From contig DZBC01000025.1 in NCBI GenBank assembly GCA_022729835.1, positions 1 through 14,246 of the forward strand: 14,246 bases of DNA, given 5' to 3'. This DNA comes from Sulfuricurvum sp. (GTDB lineage Bacteria > Campylobacterota > Campylobacteria > Campylobacterales > Sulfurimonadaceae). Below the pieces are notes generated by a model, which saw nothing but the letters and a program-made list of their open reading frames with translations, had not been told where the DNA came from and made no database searches. How positions within the stretch are numbered: the first letter of the stretch is position 1; each line of letters begins with the position of its first letter. Below are positions 1 to 6,464 of the stretch, piece by piece. The translations under genes were made by a program, and so were the position numbers.

Positions 1-975
1 ATACGGATGGCGCACATGGGTTTGGATGGCGGTGCAGCGTTCCATCACCTTAAGTACGCCGTTTACATCACTGAAATCCAGCATTGGATCGACACCTTGG
101 GTGTACATGTTGAGTGCCAAGGTGATGATGTCCACATTGCCCGTACGTTCGCCGTTACTCAGCAGCGTACCTTCGACGCGGTCAGCCCCGGCCAAAAGTG
201 CCAGCTCCGTTGCCGCCACCGAAGTGCCTCGGTCGTTGTGCGTGTGGGTGGAGATCAGCACATGTTCGCGCTTGTCTAGATGCCTGCTCATCCACTCGAT
301 CTGATCGGCGTAGATATCGGGGGTGCTCATCTCCACGGTGGCAGGCAGATTGATCACAACCTTGCGCTCTGCGCTAATGCCCCAGCGCGCCGTGACGGCA
401 TTGCAGATCTGCGCCGCAAACTCTAGCTCAGTACCCGTAAAGCTTTCGGGTGAGTACTCCAAAGAGATTTTGCCCTCATGTCCTGTTTCGTACTTTTTGA
501 CCAGATCAACCCCTTCAAGCGCCAGAGCGATAATCTCTTCACACTCCTTTTGAAAGACGATCTTGCGCTGCGCCACCGAGGTGGAGTTGTACAGATGCAC
601 AATGGCGTGTTTGACCCCTTTAAGCGCCTCAAAAGTACGTGCGATCAGATGCTCACGCGCCTGAACCAGCACCTGAATAGTGACGTCATCGGGGATCAGA
701 CTCTGCTCAACCAGCGTGCGCAAAAAGTCAAACTCGACTTTGGAAGCGGAGGGAAAACCCACTTCGATCACTTTAAATCCCAGTCGTAGCAAGAGGTGGA
801 AGAGTTCGAGTTTTTGCTCCAGATTCATCGGCGTTACCAGCGCCTGATTGCCATCACGCAAATCGACGCTGCACCAGATGGGTGCTTTGGTGATGGTGTT
901 GTCCGGCCAAGTTCTATTTGGCAAATCAATTTTGGGGTAAGGGCGGTATTTGCCCGATCCGATGTGTTTCATCAT
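1..975 (-). CDS. leuA: 2-isopropylmalate synthase, type 2 (5' part; gene continues beyond window)
   Basis: First committed step of leucine synthesis: condenses acetyl-CoA with 2-oxoisovalerate to give 2-isopropylmalate, in the cytoplasm. The minus frame is open from an ATG at 975 to base 1, giving 325 codons; the long type 2 enzymes are about 550 residues, so the end of the barrel and the regulatory domain lie outside. Visible features are the N-terminal KYRPYPKIDLPNRTWP block typical of type 2 LeuA, the catalytic DLRDGNQAL (residues 38-46), the metal-binding His pair in THTHNDRGT (H244, H246), and NGERTGN (274-280). The residue before NGERTGN is Ser where I expect Gly. The start is supported by AAAGGA (982-987) six bases upstream; a second ATG follows directly. 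A TTACATGTAA palindrome overlaps the ribosome-binding site. Identity is secure; only the truncation limits the entry. Confidence 0.95.
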   Translation of the reverse strand, partial: MMKHIGSGKYRPYPKIDLPNRTWPDNTITKAPIWCSVDLRDGNQALVTPMNLEQKLELFHLLLRLGFKVIEVGFPSASKVEFDFLRTLVEQSLIPDDVTIQVLVQAREHLIARTFEALKGVKHAIVHLYNSTSVAQRKIVFQKECEEIIALALEGVDLVKKYETGHEGKISLEYSPESFTGTELEFAAQICNAVTARWGISAERKVVINLPATVEMSTPDIYADQIEWMSRHLDKREHVLISTHTHNDRGTSVAATELALLAGADRVEGTLLSNGERTGNVDIITLALNMYTQGVDPMLDFSDVNGVLKVMERCTAIQTHVRHPY

Positions 976-985
976 CGAAAATCCT

Positions 986-995
986 TTACATGTAA
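986..995. repeat. TTACATGTAA palindrome, copy 1
   Basis: Exact 10-bp palindrome upstream of leuA. On the minus strand its last bases run into the ribosome-binding site (TTACATGTAAAGGA, then ATG at 975). Confidence 0.9.
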
Positions 996-1036
996 GCTCG
1001 AACGGCTGCTCTTGCTACGAATCAACCGTGGGCGTA

Positions 1037-1042
1037 ATTATA
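1037..1042 (-). promoter_or_regulatory. Putative -10 element of the leuA promoter
   Basis: On the minus strand this reads TATAAT, preceded by a T-rich stretch (TTGATTTTTCGATTGGC) and no clear -35 box. This fits the Campylobacterota sigma-70 pattern, where the -35 is weak. A start site about 7 bases downstream would give a leader of roughly 55 nt containing the 986-995 palindrome. Inference from sequence only. Confidence 0.5.
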
Positions 1043-1084
1043 GCCAATCGAAAAATCAAAGGGGATGAGCCGTGGGAGTAGCGT

Positions 1085-1094
1085 TTACATGTAA
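1085..1094. repeat. TTACATGTAA palindrome, copy 2
   Basis: Exact copy in the leuA/antitoxin intergenic region, 99 bp from copy 1, next to a separate imperfect hairpin at 1113-1138. Confidence 0.9.
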
Positions 1095-1112
1095 GGGTGT
1101 GTTATGGCCCCT

Positions 1113-1138
1113 CGTTCCAGCTCTCCCGAGGTGGAATG
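1113..1138. repeat. REP-like imperfect hairpin
   Basis: Arms CGTTCCAGCTC and GAGGTGGAATG pair around a TCCC loop with one G:G mismatch and one G:T wobble. It lies in the 278-bp gap between leuA and the antitoxin and is not followed by a T-run, so it is not an obvious terminator. The CGTTCC...GGAATG outline resembles REP-type intergenic repeats that I recall from other proteobacteria; that link is inference. Confidence 0.45.
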
Positions 1139-1203
1139 CGAAACGATGAATACTCCCAATCAGATACCTTTTTTGTAGTGAAACATTAATCCCTCACCAT
1201 CAA

Positions 1204-1230
1204 TTGCCCATCTTGGTCGTGTGATATAAT
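1204..1230 (+). promoter_or_regulatory. Putative promoter of the toxin-antitoxin operon
   Basis: A perfect TATAAT (1225-1230) lies 24 bases ahead of the antitoxin ATG. A TTGCCC at 1204-1209 could act as a -35, but the 15-bp spacer is short. The leader carries a strong AAGGGGAG ribosome-binding site (1243-1250). Confidence 0.5.
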
Positions 1231-1253
1231 TTTGAAAGATACAAGGGGAGAAA

Positions 1254-1469
1254 ATGCAAACAATCCAACTTAAGGTAAGAGACGATATAAGTCAAACAGT
1301 ATTTAATTTTTTAAATCTATTGCCAAAAAATAGCGTAAAGATTGAATACCCAGAACTTAAAGAAGAAGAGATACAGGCAAAGCTCAAAAGAGCAAAAAAG
1401 AATCTCAAAGAGGGAAAAGTTTATAGCACTCAAGAGGCGAGAGAAAAACTACTCAACAGGCTCAAGTAG
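1254..1469 (+). CDS. Probable type II antitoxin (partner of ParE/RelE-like toxin)
   Basis: A 71-residue, highly charged protein. Its beta-type start (MQTIQLKVRDD) and the segment FNFLNLLPKNSVKIEY are followed by a Lys/Glu-rich helical tail (about residues 38-71), the usual layout of small antitoxins that bind their toxin through an extended C-terminus. In Campylobacterota, similar short proteins with a NLLPKN-type segment sit directly upstream of ParE/RelE toxins, as here. It would neutralise the toxin and probably repress the operon. The stop overlaps the toxin start (TAGTG, one shared base), implying coupled translation. A strong AAGGGGAG precedes the ATG. Base composition is clearly more AT-rich than in leuA or proA, suggesting transfer. 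I cannot assign a named antitoxin family; the function rests mainly on context. Confidence 0.7.
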   Translation: MQTIQLKVRDDISQTVFNFLNLLPKNSVKIEYPELKEEEIQAKLKRAKKNLKEGKVYSTQEAREKLLNRLK

Positions 1470-1750
1470 TGGCGGTAATAATTACCGATGAAGCCTATAG
1501 CGATTTAGCGAGTATTTCAGATTTTATAGGACAAGACTCACCAAATAATGCAGAAAAATTTATCAATGAGATTTTTGAAGCTATAGACAATATTGAAGAG
1601 AATCTTTTGATGTATCGCAAAAGCATCTACTACGGAGATGAAAAGCATAGGGATATGATTTTCAAAAAATATACGGTGGTTTTCCAAATAGCCAAAAGTG
1701 ATATAAATATTTTGGCAGTTTTTAAGGCGAGAAACTATCAAAAAAAGTAG
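1469..1750 (+). CDS. ParE/RelE-superfamily toxin
   Basis: A 93-residue protein of typical length for the ParE/RelE fold. The pattern AYSDLASISDFIGQDSPNNA near the N-terminus (residues 9-28), the basic middle (KHRDMIFKKYTVVFQI, about 59-74) and the final strand with NILAVFKARNY (80-90) match the ALxDLxxIxxYI...SPxxA / YxVxYxV / IxILxVxHxR outline of the family. ParE members poison gyrase and RelE members cleave mRNA at the ribosome; sequence alone does not decide which. The GTG start shares a base with the antitoxin stop and has no good ribosome-binding site of its own, so it probably relies on translational coupling. AT-rich like its partner. Family is well supported; target unknown. Confidence 0.85.
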   Translation: MAVIITDEAYSDLASISDFIGQDSPNNAEKFINEIFEAIDNIEENLLMYRKSIYYGDEKHRDMIFKKYTVVFQIAKSDINILAVFKARNYQKK

Positions 1751-2134
1751 AGTATTCAATTTTCACGTCAAAATTTGGTGACAGTGTATTTAATAAAATT
1801 CAAATCTCAACTATTGTTACAACATTTCGATAAGGACGACCCACCATCTCTTGTGGATGGTATGAGACGGGGCTGATGCTTCCAATCGAATCTTTCCGGT
1901 CGCGTATTGGTGTACGAGCGATGAAATGATCGTTATCGTCTACTGTATATCATGAATATAAATATAATTTGCTTTATATTGACAAACATGAAAATGGACT
2001 TTGGATTGATCAGCATGTGACTCATGGTGCTGCTTGGACTCTGTAACATACGGATTACAGACGCTTACGTGTTTTTAATCCGGTATTCATCCTCAAGTAG
2101 GTACCATAAGCGCCATTAATCTCCAAGGAACTGC
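1751..2134. other. 384-bp region without a convincing gene
   Basis: AT-rich stretch between the TA module and dedA. It holds two short open segments without a plausible start: about 1870-1953 (+), and 1930-2046 (+), which is 39 codons with stop and encodes ...LLYIDKHENGLWIDQHVTHG.... The second reads like real protein and may be a remnant of a decayed gene, but I do not recognise it. An inverted repeat lies at 2051-2082. No tRNA or T-rich terminator was seen. Confidence 0.5.
2051..2082. repeat. Inverted repeat upstream of dedA
   Basis: Perfect 7-bp arms CGGATTA (2051-2057) and TAATCCG (2076-2082) enclose 18 bases that include a TTTT run. It could be a hairpin in the dedA leader or an operator. 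No further support. Confidence 0.35.
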
Positions 2135-2749
2135 GTGGAAGAGCTCTTTATTGAATTGCTTAAAGAGTACGGGTATATTATTTTGTTTGTGTGGAGTTTC
2201 ACGGAGGGTGAAATCGGGTTGGTGATGGCGGGTATTCTTGCGCACACCGGCGATATGTGGGTGCCTATGGCCATTTTTGTGGCGGGTTTGGGTGGTTTTG
2301 TTGGCGATCAGATGTATTTTTACATCGGCCGCTATAACAAAAAATATATCTTCAAAAAACTCTACACACAGCGGCGTAAATTTGCTATTGCCCATCTACT
2401 GCTGAAAAAATATGGCTGGCCTTTGATCTTTATTCAACGTTACATGTACGGCATGCGAACCATCATCCCGATGTCGATAGGACTGACACGATACAGCGCG
2501 AAAAAGTTTGCCTTGATCAATTTGCTCAGCGCTTGGGTATGGGCGGCGGTGACGATTATTCCGGCTTATTATCTGGGCGAGGAGATCATCGCGCTGTTGC
2601 AGCAGGCCAGAGATTACTGGTACTTTGCCATCCCGGTCGGAGGACTTTTTGCTTTTGGGGTGTGGTACTTTTTCCATTCAGTCGAAAAGAGTCTAGCGCG
2701 GCGCACGAAAGAGATCCACGGACCAAGAGTGACTGCGCAAAAGTCCTAG
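2135..2749 (+). CDS. DedA-family inner-membrane protein
   Basis: A 204-residue polytopic membrane protein of the DedA/SNARE-associated (VTT-domain) family, whose members are linked to undecaprenyl-phosphate or phospholipid flipping and to envelope and proton-motive-force homeostasis. The acidic first segment (SFTEGEIGLVMAGILA, residues 21-36), the GDQMYFYIGR motif (about 57-66), the conserved basic stretch FIQRYMYGMRTIIPMSIGLT (98-117) and the following NLLSAWVWA fit the family, with a hydrophobic C-terminal span (about 160-185) and a basic cytoplasmic tail. A GTG start is chosen because AAGGA (2125-2129) lies five bases upstream and the protein then begins normally. A TTACATGTAC near-copy of the palindrome lies at 2440-2449. 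The exact transported lipid cannot be read from sequence. Family assignment is strong. Confidence 0.88.
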   Translation: MEELFIELLKEYGYIILFVWSFTEGEIGLVMAGILAHTGDMWVPMAIFVAGLGGFVGDQMYFYIGRYNKKYIFKKLYTQRRKFAIAHLLLKKYGWPLIFIQRYMYGMRTIIPMSIGLTRYSAKKFALINLLSAWVWAAVTIIPAYYLGEEIIALLQQARDYWYFAIPVGGLFAFGVWYFFHSVEKSLARRTKEIHGPRVTAQKS

Positions 2750-2765
2750 CGGCAAGAGGCCCGCT
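2748..2765 (+). terminator. Weak hairpin at the dedA stop codon
   Basis: AGCGG (2748-2752, including part of the TAG stop) can pair with CCGCT (2761-2765) and is followed by GTGAGATTTTG. The stem is short and the T-run poor, so a terminator is only possible. Confidence 0.25.
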
Positions 2766-2834
2766 GTGAGATTTTGAGCGGTATTTGGTAGTCAGGTTCG
2801 CCTGTGTACCATCTCTCTCAATTGCAACTTTGGA

Positions 2835-2840
2835 TACAAT
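2835..2840 (+). promoter_or_regulatory. Putative -10 element of the proA promoter
   Basis: GGATACAAT gives a TACAAT hexamer 31 bases ahead of the proA ATG, with no good -35 box at normal spacing. The CTACATGTAA near-copy of the palindrome (2846-2855) would lie at or just after the transcription start. Confidence 0.4.
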
Positions 2841-2845
2841 AACAC

Positions 2846-2855
2846 CTACATGTAA
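2846..2855. repeat. CTACATGTAA, one-mismatch copy of the palindrome
   Basis: Differs from TTACATGTAA in the first base. It lies between the putative proA -10 and the AAAGG ribosome-binding site (2858-2862). Confidence 0.6.
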
Positions 2856-2871
2856 CCAAAGGTAGAGTGTG

Positions 2872-4104
2872 ATGGAACAGTTTTTACAAGAGGCCAAGGC
2901 GGCCAGCCGCGTACTTTCACTGCTAAGTGGAGCGGATAAAAACCGCATTTTGCGCGAAATGGCCGCATCTTTGCGGGCCAATACGATGAATATCATCGAA
3001 GCCAATGCGCTGGATATGTCCGAGGGCAGATCAAACCATCTCTCAAGTGCCTTGCTGGATCGCTTGTTGCTTGATGAGGGGCGTATCGAGTCGATGGCAG
3101 TGGCGGTCGAGGAGATCGCCGCGCTCAAAGAGCCGATAGGGCGCGTGCTTGATGGTTGGGTCACCGAAAACGGTCTGAAGATCGAGAAGGTGAGCATCCC
3201 CATCGGCGTCATCGGCATCATCTATGAATCACGCCCCAACGTCACGTCCGATACGGCGGCACTCTGCTTTAAAAGCGCCAACGTCTGTATCCTCAAAGGG
3301 GGTAAAGAGGCGCAGCGCTCCAACGAAGCCATTGCAGCGGCCTTGCGTGGCGTGTTGCGTCGCAACGCGCTTCCCGAAGCGCTGATTTCGCTACTACCCG
3401 ATGCGTCGCGCGAAGGGGTGGCAAGGCTCATCAAAATGGATCGCTATGTCGATCTCATCATCCCGCGCGGCGGCGAAGCGCTGGTGCGTTTTGTGAACGA
3501 AAACGCGACCGTACCCGTGGTAAAACATGACAAAGGGCTGTGCCACACCTACATCGACCGCGATGCTATTTTAGACGACGCCATCAAGATTGCCATCAAC
3601 GCTAAAGTCCAGCGCCCCGGCGTCTGCAACGCGATGGAGACGCTTTTGGTGGACGCGGCGATTGCGCCTGAGGCACTGCCCAGACTCAAAGCGGCTTTTG
3701 ATGTGGCGCATACACAGCTCAAGGGATGCGATGCTACCCGTGCCATCATTGAGGTGGACACAGCGAGTGAGGCCGATTTCGACACCGAGTATCTGGCCAA
3801 TATCCTTAACATTCGCGTGGTGGAGGGAGTTGAGGAGGCGATTGAGCATATCGTGCGCCACGGCTCAGGTCACTCCGAATCCATTATCACCCAAAATGTC
3901 ACGACCGCAGAGCGCTTTTTGAACAGCATCGACGCTGCAGCGGTCTACCTCAACGCTTCGACCCGCTTTACCGACGGCGGGGCGTTTGGATTTGGGGCTG
4001 AGGTGGGTATCAGCACCAACAAACTCCATGCACGTGGGCCGATGGGCATCGAGGGACTCACCACGTATAAGTACAAAATCTACGGTAGCGGCCAGACGCG
4101 TTAG
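2872..4104 (+). CDS. proA: Glutamate-5-semialdehyde dehydrogenase (gamma-glutamyl phosphate reductase)
   Basis: Second step of proline synthesis: NADPH-dependent reduction of glutamyl-5-phosphate to the semialdehyde, in the cytoplasm. The 410-residue product is of normal family length. Counting from the GTG at 2869, it carries ESRPN (120-124), LKGGKEAQRSN (142-152), the IPRGG loop (198-202), the catalytic Cys in QRPGVCNAMETLL (C253), and the C-terminal FGFGAEVGIST / RGPMGIEGLTTYKYKIYG block. An in-frame GTG lies one codon upstream of the ATG; I prefer the ATG, with AAAGG nine bases before it. No proB is present in the window. The next gene begins seven bases after the stop, suggesting a shared transcript. 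Function is secure. Confidence 0.97.
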   Translation: MEQFLQEAKAASRVLSLLSGADKNRILREMAASLRANTMNIIEANALDMSEGRSNHLSSALLDRLLLDEGRIESMAVAVEEIAALKEPIGRVLDGWVTENGLKIEKVSIPIGVIGIIYESRPNVTSDTAALCFKSANVCILKGGKEAQRSNEAIAAALRGVLRRNALPEALISLLPDASREGVARLIKMDRYVDLIIPRGGEALVRFVNENATVPVVKHDKGLCHTYIDRDAILDDAIKIAINAKVQRPGVCNAMETLLVDAAIAPEALPRLKAAFDVAHTQLKGCDATRAIIEVDTASEADFDTEYLANILNIRVVEGVEEAIEHIVRHGSGHSESIITQNVTTAERFLNSIDAAAVYLNASTRFTDGGAFGFGAEVGISTNKLHARGPMGIEGLTTYKYKIYGSGQTR

Positions 4105-4111
4105 GAAAAAC

Positions 4112-4912
4112 ATGGAATCGTGTAAGATGTTGTTGCAATCCCTGCTGGATACGCATGATCAGATGGTGTTGGTATTAGAAGAGGAGATGGTTGCCTTTGC
4201 CAATAGCACTTTTTTGCATTTTTTTGGGTTGGCTTCGCTTTTAGAATTTAAGCGAGAGGTTGGTATGCTCGAACACCGCTTTGTGCCGCACGATAGCTAT
4301 TTTCATGCTGGAAAAATCGAATCGGATGAGCGATGGTATGAGGCATTGGCGGCTTTGCCGGAGCAAGAGCGCATCGTGAGTATGATCAATACGCAGATCG
4401 TTCCGCACGCTTTTGAAGTCAAGGTGATGACGGGTATCGGGCGCTATGTTGTGGTTACCTTTCGGGATGTCACCAAGGAGCTTATTAAGCGCATCTTGAT
4501 TCAAAACGATGCCAATACCGATAAGGCAAGCGGGGCGTATAGCCGTGACTATTTTATGCACACCTCTGCCTCTTTGCAAGATGCTGCCAATTTCAATAAA
4601 AAACACATTCATTTAACAACAATTGTCTTGGATTCAACGCTCAATGATGAAGCTTCGATACGCTCTTTTGTTGCTTTGATCAAACAAAACATCCGCGTAG
4701 ATGATATGTTGGTGCGCTGGAACGAGAGAACCTTTGTACTGGCCTATTTGGTTGATGCGGATAGTTTTGGGGATATTGTCACGATGAAGCTCGAACATCT
4801 TTTAAAATCCCACCAGGTGCAAACCTGTTTACAACATTCATGTGCACTGAACACGATAGTACCAAAGGCTTCAGAGCCGTTGTCAGCGATGATTAAAAGG
4901 GCTTTGTCGTAG
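4112..4912 (+). CDS. PAS-like sensor protein with degenerate GGDEF domain
   Basis: A 266-residue cytoplasmic protein without membrane segments. Residues 8-118 resemble a PAS fold, ending in RYVVVTFRDVTKEL, the usual PAS-to-output junction. Residues 135-266 follow a GGDEF outline: DKASGAYSRDYF (137-148) stands for the family D-LTGLYNRRYF start, and IRVDDMLVRWNERTFVL (194-210) for the signature strand. The GGDEF/GGEEF loop itself is replaced by NERTF, so diguanylate cyclase activity is unlikely; a sensory or binding role is more plausible. The ATG at 4112 (AGGA five bases upstream) is preferred over the longer frame from 3986, which would overlap proA by 119 bases. It lies seven bases after proA, probably in one operon. 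Domain calls come from pattern reading; the ligand is unknown. Confidence 0.75.
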   Translation: MESCKMLLQSLLDTHDQMVLVLEEEMVAFANSTFLHFFGLASLLEFKREVGMLEHRFVPHDSYFHAGKIESDERWYEALAALPEQERIVSMINTQIVPHAFEVKVMTGIGRYVVVTFRDVTKELIKRILIQNDANTDKASGAYSRDYFMHTSASLQDAANFNKKHIHLTTIVLDSTLNDEASIRSFVALIKQNIRVDDMLVRWNERTFVLAYLVDADSFGDIVTMKLEHLLKSHQVQTCLQHSCALNTIVPKASEPLSAMIKRALS

Positions 4913-4924
4913 GAGAAAAGAGGT

Positions 4925-4934
4925 TTACATGTAA
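4925..4934. repeat. TTACATGTAA palindrome, copy 3
   Basis: Exact copy between convergent genes; left arm of a 12-bp inverted repeat with copy 4, 21 bp away centre to centre. Confidence 0.9.
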
Positions 4935-4945
4935 GCCAAAAAAGC

Positions 4946-4955
4946 TTACATGTAA
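4946..4955. repeat. TTACATGTAA palindrome, copy 4
   Basis: Exact copy, right arm of the 4925-4955 inverted repeat, four bases from the glnA stop codon. Confidence 0.9.
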
Positions 4956-4959
4956 GGGA

Positions 4960-6390
4960 TTAACAAGAGTAGGTAGTTTTGAATTCAAACGCAGTAGGAC
5001 GGGCTTCATAAGGCCATACTTGCGTTTCGAATTTGTAGTGCTGATAGGTGTCAATGAAGAGATCGGTCATGACGGGTTTAAGAAACTCGTTGTCACGTAC
5101 GAGCGCTTCAAGTGAACCGCGTAGTGTGTGTGGCATCTGTGGGATCCCTTTTTCGCGGATCTCATCAAGTGTGAGTTCAAAAAGGTCTTCATCCATTGGA
5201 CCGATAGGAACGATTTGGTTTTTGATACCGTCAAGACCGGCAAGCAGCATCGCAGTGAAGGCGAGGTACGGGCAAGAAGTAGAGTCAGGAAAGCGCATCT
5301 CGATACGGGTTGCCATTTCACCGGCACCGTAAGGAACACGGCAAGAAGCAGAGCGGTTCTGGCTGGAGTAGGTCAGGATGCTGGGCGCTTCAAAGCCTGG
5401 GATCAGACGTTTGTACGAGTTGGTTGACGCGTTGGTAAACGCAGCAACGGCGCGGGCGTGTTTGAAAATACCGCCGACATAGTGCAGCGCAGTCTCAGAG
5501 AGGTTGGAGTAGCCGCCCTCTTTGTAGAATGTATTTTTGCCGTCTTTCCAGATCGACTGGTGAACGTGCATCCCGTTGCCGTTGTCGCCATAGAGCGGTT
5601 TAGGCATGAAGGTGACGGTTTTGCCGTTGAGGTGCGCAACCATTTTGATGACGTATTTGAGCTTTTGGACATTGTCTGCCGCTTCGACAAGTGTGCCGAA
5701 TTTGATACCGATCTCACCTTGAGCCTGAGCGACTTCGTGGTGTCCCAGTACGACTTCCAGACCCACTTGCTCCAGTACCTGCATCATCTCGGCGCGCAAA
5801 TCAACCATAGTGTCGATCGGAGCAACCGGGAAGTAACCGCCTTTGGTGCGGGGGCGGTGGCCTGAATTGTAATTGTCTGCATAATCGGTCGGATCATTCC
5901 ACTCGCCCTCTTCAGAGTCTACGCGGTACCATGATTCATTGATGGTGTCTTTGATTTTGACATCATCGAAGACAAAAAATTCATTTTCAGGGCCAAAGTA
6001 GGCCACATCGCCCACACCGGCAGATGCTAGGTGCTCAAGCGCTTTTTTGGCAATGGAGCGGGGGCATTTTTCGTACATTTGACCCTTGTAAATGTCATAA
6101 ACATCACAAAATAAAATAACGGTAGGATCAGCGGTAAAGGGATCCATAAAGGCGCTTTCGACATCAGGTTTTAGGATCATGTCAGAGCGGTTGATCGGCT
6201 GCCATGCGTCGATGGAGGAACCATCAAACGGTACGCCACCGGTCAGGTTGCCGGCGTTGATCGCGCTCATGCGGTAAGAGACGTGGTGCCACGTACCTTT
6301 GAGGTCGGTAAAACGAAGATCGACGAATTGAACGTCGTGCTCTTCGCAGTATTTAAAGAATTCATCGATGTTGTTAACGAATTTTCCCAT
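4960..6390 (-). CDS. glnA: Glutamine synthetase, type I
   Basis: Makes glutamine from glutamate, ammonia and ATP; the main ammonium-assimilation enzyme, a cytoplasmic dodecamer. The 476-residue length is normal for GS-I. Visible motifs include the N-terminal VPFDGSSI (residues 53-60), FGPENEFFVFD with metal-binding glutamates, HHEVAQAQGEIGIKF, NGMHVHQSIWKDGK, the NRSASCRVPYG ATP-site region, and RFPDSTSCPYLAF. At the position adenylylated in enteric GS (Tyr in NLYDLP) this protein has DLFELT, with F404. I recall the same Tyr-to-Phe change in Helicobacter pylori GlnA, so control by adenylylation is unlikely. The start has AGGAGA (6397-6402) six bases upstream. The end of the gene faces the PAS/GGDEF gene. 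Function is secure. Confidence 0.98.
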   Translation of the reverse strand: MGKFVNNIDEFFKYCEEHDVQFVDLRFTDLKGTWHHVSYRMSAINAGNLTGGVPFDGSSIDAWQPINRSDMILKPDVESAFMDPFTADPTVILFCDVYDIYKGQMYEKCPRSIAKKALEHLASAGVGDVAYFGPENEFFVFDDVKIKDTINESWYRVDSEEGEWNDPTDYADNYNSGHRPRTKGGYFPVAPIDTMVDLRAEMMQVLEQVGLEVVLGHHEVAQAQGEIGIKFGTLVEAADNVQKLKYVIKMVAHLNGKTVTFMPKPLYGDNGNGMHVHQSIWKDGKNTFYKEGGYSNLSETALHYVGGIFKHARAVAAFTNASTNSYKRLIPGFEAPSILTYSSQNRSASCRVPYGAGEMATRIEMRFPDSTSCPYLAFTAMLLAGLDGIKNQIVPIGPMDEDLFELTLDEIREKGIPQMPHTLRGSLEALVRDNEFLKPVMTDLFIDTYQHYKFETQVWPYEARPTAFEFKTTYSC

Positions 6391-6423
6391 GTAGCTTCTC
6401 CTGTGTTACAAAAAAGTGAAAGT

Positions 6424-6450
6424 AGTATATCTAAAAGGCCCGAAAAGCAA
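6424..6450 (-). promoter_or_regulatory. Putative glnA promoter
   Basis: On the minus strand TTGCTT (6450-6445) and TATACT (6429-6424) are separated by 15 bases, about 33 bases before the glnA start. The spacer is short and the -35 weak. No sigma-54-type GG/GC element was seen. The hisJ-like gene ends just upstream (6465), so read-through is also possible. Confidence 0.35.
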
Positions 6451-6464
6451 AGAGAAGGAGATGG

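Larger units (their letters stand above)
4925..4955. terminator. Possible bidirectional terminator hairpin made from two palindrome copies
   Basis: TTACATGTAAGC (4925-4936) and GCTTACATGTAA (4944-4955) are perfect reverse complements separated by a 7-base loop CAAAAAA. The 12-bp stem fills most of the 47-bp gap between the convergent PAS/GGDEF gene and glnA, where a shared terminator is expected. No long T-run follows on either strand, so intrinsic termination is not certain. Confidence 0.5.

Noticed and set aside
478..1068. Plus-strand open frames at 478-789 and 796-1068
   Set aside because: They lie opposite the conserved leuA frame and its promoter; translations show no family resemblance.
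986..1094. Pair of TTACATGTAA copies as a CRISPR-like or tandem repeat
   Set aside because: Only 10 bp are shared, spacing between copies over the window is irregular, and copies occur inside genes; no array structure.
1930..2046. 39-codon open segment (...DKHENGLWIDQHVTHG...) as a functional small gene
   Set aside because: No start codon with a ribosome-binding site and preceded directly by a stop. Kept only as a possible remnant.
2440..2449. TTACATGTAC in dedA as a member of the palindrome family
   Set aside because: It encodes the conserved R-Y-M-Y-G segment and lacks the last base of the palindrome, so coincidence is likely enough.
2586..3221. Minus-strand open frame (211 codons) across the dedA/proA junction
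   Set aside because: Ser/Arg-rich shadow of the dedA and proA frames, with no recognisable motif or ribosome-binding site.
3986..4111. Upstream extension of the PAS/GGDEF gene to the ATG at 3986
   Set aside because: It would overlap conserved proA sequence by 119 bases, and the extra residues are the out-of-frame translation of proA; ATG 4112 has a proper ribosome-binding site.
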